A stretch of DNA of 52,797 nucleotides. It comes from Saccoglossus kowalevskii. Its lineage: Eukaryota; Hemichordata; Enteropneusta; Harrimaniidae. Each line of letters starts with the position of its first letter. Position 1 is the first letter of the stretch. This document shows positions 47,799 through 52,797 of the stretch, piece by piece. The position numbers and the translations under genes are program-made. Under the pieces are notes generated by a model that was not told where the DNA came from, made no database searches, and saw only the letters and a list, made by a program, of their open reading frames with translations. Location: contig NW_003142305.1 in NCBI RefSeq assembly GCF_000003605.2, positions 8,244-61,040 on the forward strand, given 5' to 3'.

Positions 47799-49349
47799 GT
47801 TAGTAATCTCATCAATACAATAATGTATTTCCTCAGCTTGTGGTAGGATATAAAGGACTGTACATTATAGTCATATAGCCAGGGACAAGTAAATATGAGG
47901 GCAACATTCGTTGTAGACAAGTTAGTTCCAAAGTTAATTAACGCCAAGATTTACTGTATTTGTTTCATTAGAAGTACACATGTCACACGCAACGTAATAT
48001 TACCGTAATTGGTATAGTACAGGTGTGATGGTTCAAATACCAAAATGGCAACAGTAACATAAAGACTTCCCTGGCGACGATGATAACATACGAACACGGA
48101 GCCAACAGATGAGGTTTCAACTGGTACTGGTATTATTATACTCTGCAAACATCAAGTACAATAACGCGGTAAAACTCCAAACCTCCAATAACTAGATACT
48201 TAAACTCCAATACAATTCAACGAGATCTCCGATCTGATCTCAGTGCTGAACAACTCCCCTATATATACCCATACTGTCTATAAATAGACCATTACATCAG
48301 CATACATAATGAGTCTTGAACTTACTACCAATTTCTAGAATGTTCCATTACCTTCTATTGCCTCCTACAGTGTTCTATTACCTATTCAACCATTTTCTAA
48401 AAAATCTAGAATATTCCACCCAGACACAGTACGGTTCTAGAACATTCTCAGTGACACGGAAGTGGTAAATAAGTCGTATGCGACAGCACATAAGCCAAAA
48501 ATTGCATTAATTGCATGATGCATCTTTAAAATACGACTGATAATGACCATAGATATATACCTAGTGCATAAGCTACTGAACAAACAATACAGTATAGAAA
48601 GAAAGAAAGTTAACACATGTACTGTAAAATACTTTTCGCTTGGAGTTAATTTTCGCTATTTTTGCTGAAAGAGTGATTCAGTGAAAATAAAATCCAGTGA
48701 ATACATTTTCCCTATATTTTACATTCAACTCACCAAAAATCAGTGAAAATAAATTCCATACAAAACACCCAAAAAGTCTTTTCAGTGAAAATTAATTCGA
48801 GCTAAAATAAAGTATTTTACAATATGTAGATTTTGAAGTACTCATTGAAGTCAATATGGTAAATTGCTTAATTGTCATATTAATGATTACTGAAAAGTTT
48901 TTATGTCCAAACCTATCCTTGGTCATTCCGGGCAGGTTTTCATGACCTTGGGCAGACAAAAACAACATAAAATCAAAAAAATACTTTTCTCTCTGATCCT
49001 CTTGGCTTTCCAGTGCTTTCCAGTAAAGATTATTCAGGTAGTCAAGTTCTATTATGTGGTGTCGATCAGTATTGCAAAACTCCTTTTGCTTAACATGTGT
49101 CTTGCAATGCAAGTTTTAGAATAGTACTCTCTGTTTACTTTTTGAGCTCCAGTGTAAAACACTGCCAACAGCGATGCAAGTTAAAGAGTTTTTTCTTGTT
49201 TTCCATTTGTGGTAATGCTTTTACTTTTTGTCTCTTATTATTTTGTAAACAGTATATATGTATAATAGAGGACACACTGGATAATCATGGATTACTTTTA
49301 ATTAACAATACCCACAGACAAGTTTTTGAATTTACATGAAGCATGTGTT
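47799..49349. other. ITFG2 intron 2, visible part
   Basis: Apart from the MITE at 48.6-48.8 kb I see nothing recognisable. The next ITFG2 exon (expected to begin with a TCVGVGDV-like segment) was not found before the DIRS element. Confidence 0.4.
48620..48824 (-). mobile_element. palindromic MITE, copy 5 (opposite orientation)
   Basis: Begins TACTGTAAAATACTTTTCGC and ends AAAGTATTTTACAATA. The internal core (AAAATCAGTGAAAATAAATT) is the complement of the other copies, so it is inserted in reverse. Confidence 0.8.
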
Positions 49350-49879
49350 TGTGTGTTAGCATAGGGTGTCGGGATTCAAAGCAACCCCGTCGACACATCT
49401 CTCCCTGTCCGTCCTAGTGCGAAGTGGGACGCAGAGCACGCAAACGGTGTTGATGGGCGGACGTTGGTCAGCTGCGGAGGATGTAATGCTTAAGGCCACC
49501 TGGGTGGGGTAAACATTAGGCAACACTTCCCACTGGACCAAACGCTACCCGGTCGGTGTGGTTTTGGGATCAGACCCCATAGCGCGGGATGAGACCAAAA
49601 CGCCCCCAACCGGATCCCAAGGCTCCTTCCCCAGACCCTGGTACCACGAATTTGGCAAACCGGGCAAAGGGGGACAGCTGCGTTCCATGGGCGTTCTTGC
49701 CAATCGAAGACTACCCATCCAGCCCTGAGGGCAGAGTTGCAGGCTTGTGTTCGGCGAGTGGCCAGGTCACAACTTAGTGACTACTTCAGGCCTTGGGGAA
49801 CTCACCTCACGGGGGAAGGGAGCACCCCCCCCCCCCCGCAACTGCTGTATCCATGGCCACATATCCCTGTCGTACACAG

Positions 49880-50830
49880 ATTGTGCCAGTGTAGTCCGGT
49901 TTGGAGACAGCGGGTGACTGATCCCTGGACCTTTCCAGGTGATGACATCCTGTTACGGGATATCGCTGCAATCTCCATTCCCCCTGTCTGTGTCTCCCCT
50001 GTTGGGCACTGCCAGGGGACTCAATCAGACAGGAAGTAGCAGTATGCTGGGAAAAGGCGCCATACATAGGGTACATCAGCCGGAACTAAGTCCAGGCTTC
50101 TACCCAAATGTGTTCATAGTACCAAATCTACAAGTGGCGGGCGTCCAGTTCTGGACCTAGACAGACTGAATCAGTATGTGCTCCTCGATCGGTTCCACAT
50201 GGAGACATCATTCAGGATTCTTCTCTCCATCCACTGTTTTGACTGGCTAGCCCCACTAGACCTAAGCGGGGGCCTACCTGCACATACCGATGCACCCAGC
50301 GAGTTGCCATCTCTTTCGAATTGCCCAGCTGGGCCAAGTATTCAAATTTTGGGTGCCGCCTGTTCGGGTTAGGCACAACGCCCTACGTGTTCACCCGAGT
50401 CATGAAACAGGTAGTGCTGCTGCTTCAATAGATGTCGGTACACCTCAATCCGTACCCAGACTACTGATTACTAACAACCCGAGCAAGGGGTTAATAGCCA
50501 AACACATCAGTCTAACACAGGATTTACTTCACCAGTTGAGCTCGTTAGTAAATCGACAAGTCTCACCTCAACCCAATGTGCAGTTGGTGTCCCTGGGCAT
50601 GGAGTTTGAACACAGAGGTAAGCTTGGCTTAGCTATTTCAAGCATGTTGCTTAGCGCTAAGATGCCTAGCCAAATGCCTAGTCAGCATTCCCTCAGTGTC
50701 CCTCCAAGAACTTATGCGGATCATCAGAATGATGACCTCAGTTCAAAGGGTCGTTCCCCAGGCCCCACTACGCAGCCGCCCGGTATAACGCTTGTTATAA
50801 CGCCGAGCCCTCCTAAGGGAAATAGACAGG
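49880..50830 (+). pseudogene. DIRS reverse transcriptase, inactivated
   Basis: Recognisable RT segments in changing frames: GAIHRVHQPELSPGFY, RLNQYVLLDRFHMET, FDWLAPLDLS and MHPASCHLFRIAQLGQVFKF, then SLTQDLLHQLSSLVN. The catalytic box, normally YLDD in this group, reads YPDY followed by a stop at 50453-50467, so one metal-binding aspartate is lost. Confidence 0.8.
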
Positions 50831-50839
50831 CGGGTTTCA

Positions 50840-51302
50840 ATCTCGGACCAAGTGGACCAAGGAAGCCCTGCCCTGGTGGTCGGCACAGGCAACACAGCGG
50901 TGGTCTCCTTCAAGAAGGAGGGGGGGGACACATTCCCCATCGTTGTCAGTCCTAGCGAAGCAAATCCTCCTTTGGTGCCTGGAATACAATATGGAACAGT
51001 CTCGCGACACCCTTTCAAGACGACTCAGTCTCCAGAACATGGAGTGGCTGATACCCCAGTGGGTAGCCTCCAGGCTGTGTTGGCTGTGGGACGGTCCAAG
51101 ATTAGACCGGTTTGCCACACCCCAGAACACCAAGCTCCCAACGTACGTAACACTCCTGGCTGACTCCAGGAGCCTGGGCCAGGGTCACTTTGCTAACCCC
51201 GCGGACCCACTTAGTTGTGTACGCCTTTCCTCCCTTCCCGCTAATTTACCGGGCACCGGAGAAAATTTCGACCTGCATATTATCATTGGTCGCACCCAAT
51301 AG
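50840..51302 (+). pseudogene. DIRS RNase H-region remnant
   Basis: A frame carrying LCWLWDGPRLDRFATPQ and NTKLPTYV matches the block between RT and recombinase in DIRS elements, where an aspartate-containing RFAT-NAKLP stretch is typical. Flanking parts are frameshifted. Confidence 0.65.
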
Positions 51303-51439
51303 GCCAAGCAAGGCCTAGTTTCCTCTTCTGTTGGAAATGCTAGTCAAAACACCAGCAGTGCTTCCGGACTTACCGGACCTGCCGTCTCAACCAGACGGCG
51401 CACTACCAACGAGCCCAGCAGGTATCACTTGCACACATA

Positions 51440-52552
51440 GTGGCTCTCAGTAGACCTGCACATACGAAAGCCTTATCTGAGGGGGCTGCCAACGTCCTGG
51501 CCAGGGCGAACAGGGATTCCACCAACGCAGCCTACATTTCTAGGCTGCGAGCATACACTGATTGGTGTAGCGGAAGGGAGATTGATCCATACCATCCCTC
51601 TATTGGCCAGGTAGCAGGCTCCTTCGTCCACCTGTTTGACGAAGTGGGTTTGTCCTACGCAGTGATCATTGGCTACAGGTGGGCCTTGTCCCTCACCACT
51701 CAAAACGTACGGGAAAAAGACTAGCTGATTGTCCTATTATTAGGAGACTATTCACTGCTTTCCAGACGCCAAGACCCCATACAAGGGAGCCGCTCAACTG
51801 GGACTTGTCGACTGTGTTGTCTGCTCTAAGCAGACCGCCCTTTGAGCCTGTCCGATCAGCACCACTCAAATTTTTGATGTGGAAAATAGTCTTCCTACTG
51901 GCCCTCGCCTCAGGTAGGCGTCGGCCAGAGCTGGGGACATGCATTGTCCTTCTCAGATGATGTACCGCCGCTATGGACAATCAAGTTGTGCTAAAGACAC
52001 GAATCGGGTTTCCTGCCTAGAACCAAATCCCAGGACATGATCCTCACCTGATCGCCATCCACCGGCTGTCAAATTTTGTCTGCCCGGAGGGTCAGGAGGA
52101 ATTGCTTCTCTACCCGGTTCAAGCACGGAGTTACCACCAAACCGTACTAGGGATTTGGAACGGGGTGCAAGGCACGTATCTTTGTGTTATGGCCCAGGCA
52201 GGCAGGATAGGCTGGCCTCCCCAACTTCGATAACCAGGTGGTTTACTGCGACTGTATTAGAGGTCTATAATACTTTAACTTCCTTGACACAAAGCTTGCA
52301 CCAAGACACCAAGTACAAGCGCATAAGGTCTGTGAGATTGCTAACTAGCTGGTGCTAGCATCAGGCTCCACCCTCGAGCACACATGGAGGGCAGGCGTCT
52401 GGAGAACGCAGAACGTCTTTTTCAACTACCACCTAAGAGACACCGAATCCATTGAAAAGGGTCTCTCTAGGTTGGGTCCCGTCGTAACGGGTCAGTCTTG
52501 GTTTGCTGACCCAGCCCGAGTGACCGCTAGGGTCCCTGCGCTTAGGCAATAA
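51440..52552 (+). pseudogene. DIRS tyrosine recombinase, frameshifted
   Basis: The N-terminal core-binding part (STNAAYISRLRAYTDWC) is followed in another frame by the catalytic Arg I box (LLALASGRRRPEL, near 51890-51925). Further right, H-x-x-R-box traces are split between two frames near 52315. The nucleophile region AGVWRTQNVFFNYHLRDTE near 52390-52445 keeps its tyrosine. At least three frame changes and several stops make it inactive. Confidence 0.8.
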
Positions 52553-52797
52553 GTCAGTCTCGGCATTTTATGCGGACAGATTTCTCTACCATCAGCACTC
52601 CCCTGTCATCGTAGCAGCATTTTGGCTTTTTGCTCCGGGGACAGCACAGGCAAGGTACGACACCACCCTTTTTTGGGTTTTAACTAGAGTGTTTCATCTC
52701 GGACTGGGAAAAGACTTTTCATCATTTTTCTGTTTGCTTGGAAAACTCGCCACCTATCGGTGTCTGACTCTGCCTACAGTTCAAAATATTCATTTTG

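Larger units (their letters stand above)
49350..52797 (+). mobile_element. DIRS-type tyrosine-recombinase retrotransposon, decayed, runs off the window
   Basis: GC-rich relative to the host, with the order pre-RT, RT, RNase H, tyrosine recombinase on one strand. A W-VTDPW motif and a KGAIHRVH segment precede RT (49880-50830). RNase H traces end near 51300 (DRFATPQNTKLPTYV). The recombinase starts near 51440. Multiple frameshifts and stops break all domains. A gag-like ORF is not evident; little sequence lies before RT. DIRS elements integrate by site-specific recombination and leave no target duplication. It is probably within ITFG2 intron 2. Confidence 0.85.

Noticed and set aside
49807-50076. 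Minus-strand frames over the DIRS element
   Set aside because: Shadows of the plus-strand retrotransposon domains, favoured by its higher GC content.

Overview
This is animal nuclear DNA: AT-rich, with spliced genes (GT/AG introns, exons in matching phases), long gene-poor stretches and many degraded transposons. The gene set (C/EBP factors, a C-terminal SPIDR-like gene, ITFG2, an Ikaros-type zinc-finger factor, an LDLa/EGF receptor, a GLYAT-like acyltransferase) and the repeats (DIRS, LINE, TIR elements, elements with ~160-bp tandem cores) suggest a marine invertebrate bilaterian. I cannot tell an invertebrate deuterostome from a lophotrochozoan. One 50-base N run (26586-26635) shows this is an assembled scaffold.  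Layout from left to right: (1) 2.6-5.5 kb, + strand: the last four exons of a GLYAT-like GNAT acyltransferase. (2) 8.4-20.7 kb: a compact gene block. C/EBP-gamma (- strand) and a C/EBP-alpha/beta/delta/epsilon-type gene (+ strand) are head to head over a 2.5-kb shared upstream interval that holds a perfect palindromic C/EBP site. The second C/EBP gene converges on the 3' end of a SPIDR-like gene (- strand, five exons recovered). Vertebrates keep the two halves of this block apart, as CEBPG/CEBPA and CEBPD/SPIDR, so the window looks like the ancestral arrangement. (3) 24.4-32.5 kb, + strand: the last seven exons of a single-pass receptor with LDLa-LDLa-EGF-EGF-LDLa-LDLa ectodomain modules and a tail with two PPxY motifs. 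Several of its introns carry their own tandem repeats. (4) 39.7-41.4 kb, - strand: a five-finger Ikaros/hunchback-type zinc-finger factor in one coding exon. (5) 44.4-47.8 kb, + strand: the first two coding exons of ITFG2, split by an intron full of retroelement debris. (6) 49.35 kb to the end: a GC-richer, decayed DIRS-type tyrosine-recombinase retrotransposon.  Between the genes lie a five-copy palindromic MITE family, three elements ending TACCG...CGGTA (one carrying a possible HIRAN-like ORF), two inverted copies of a hAT-like element with an 8-bp target duplication, a Mutator-like element with a 10-bp target duplication, a long foldback element, two Helentron/pearl-like tandem-core elements and several minisatellites with higher-order structure. 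Exons were joined by reading splice sites and phases by eye. Family names rest on recalled family features, not on database searches.
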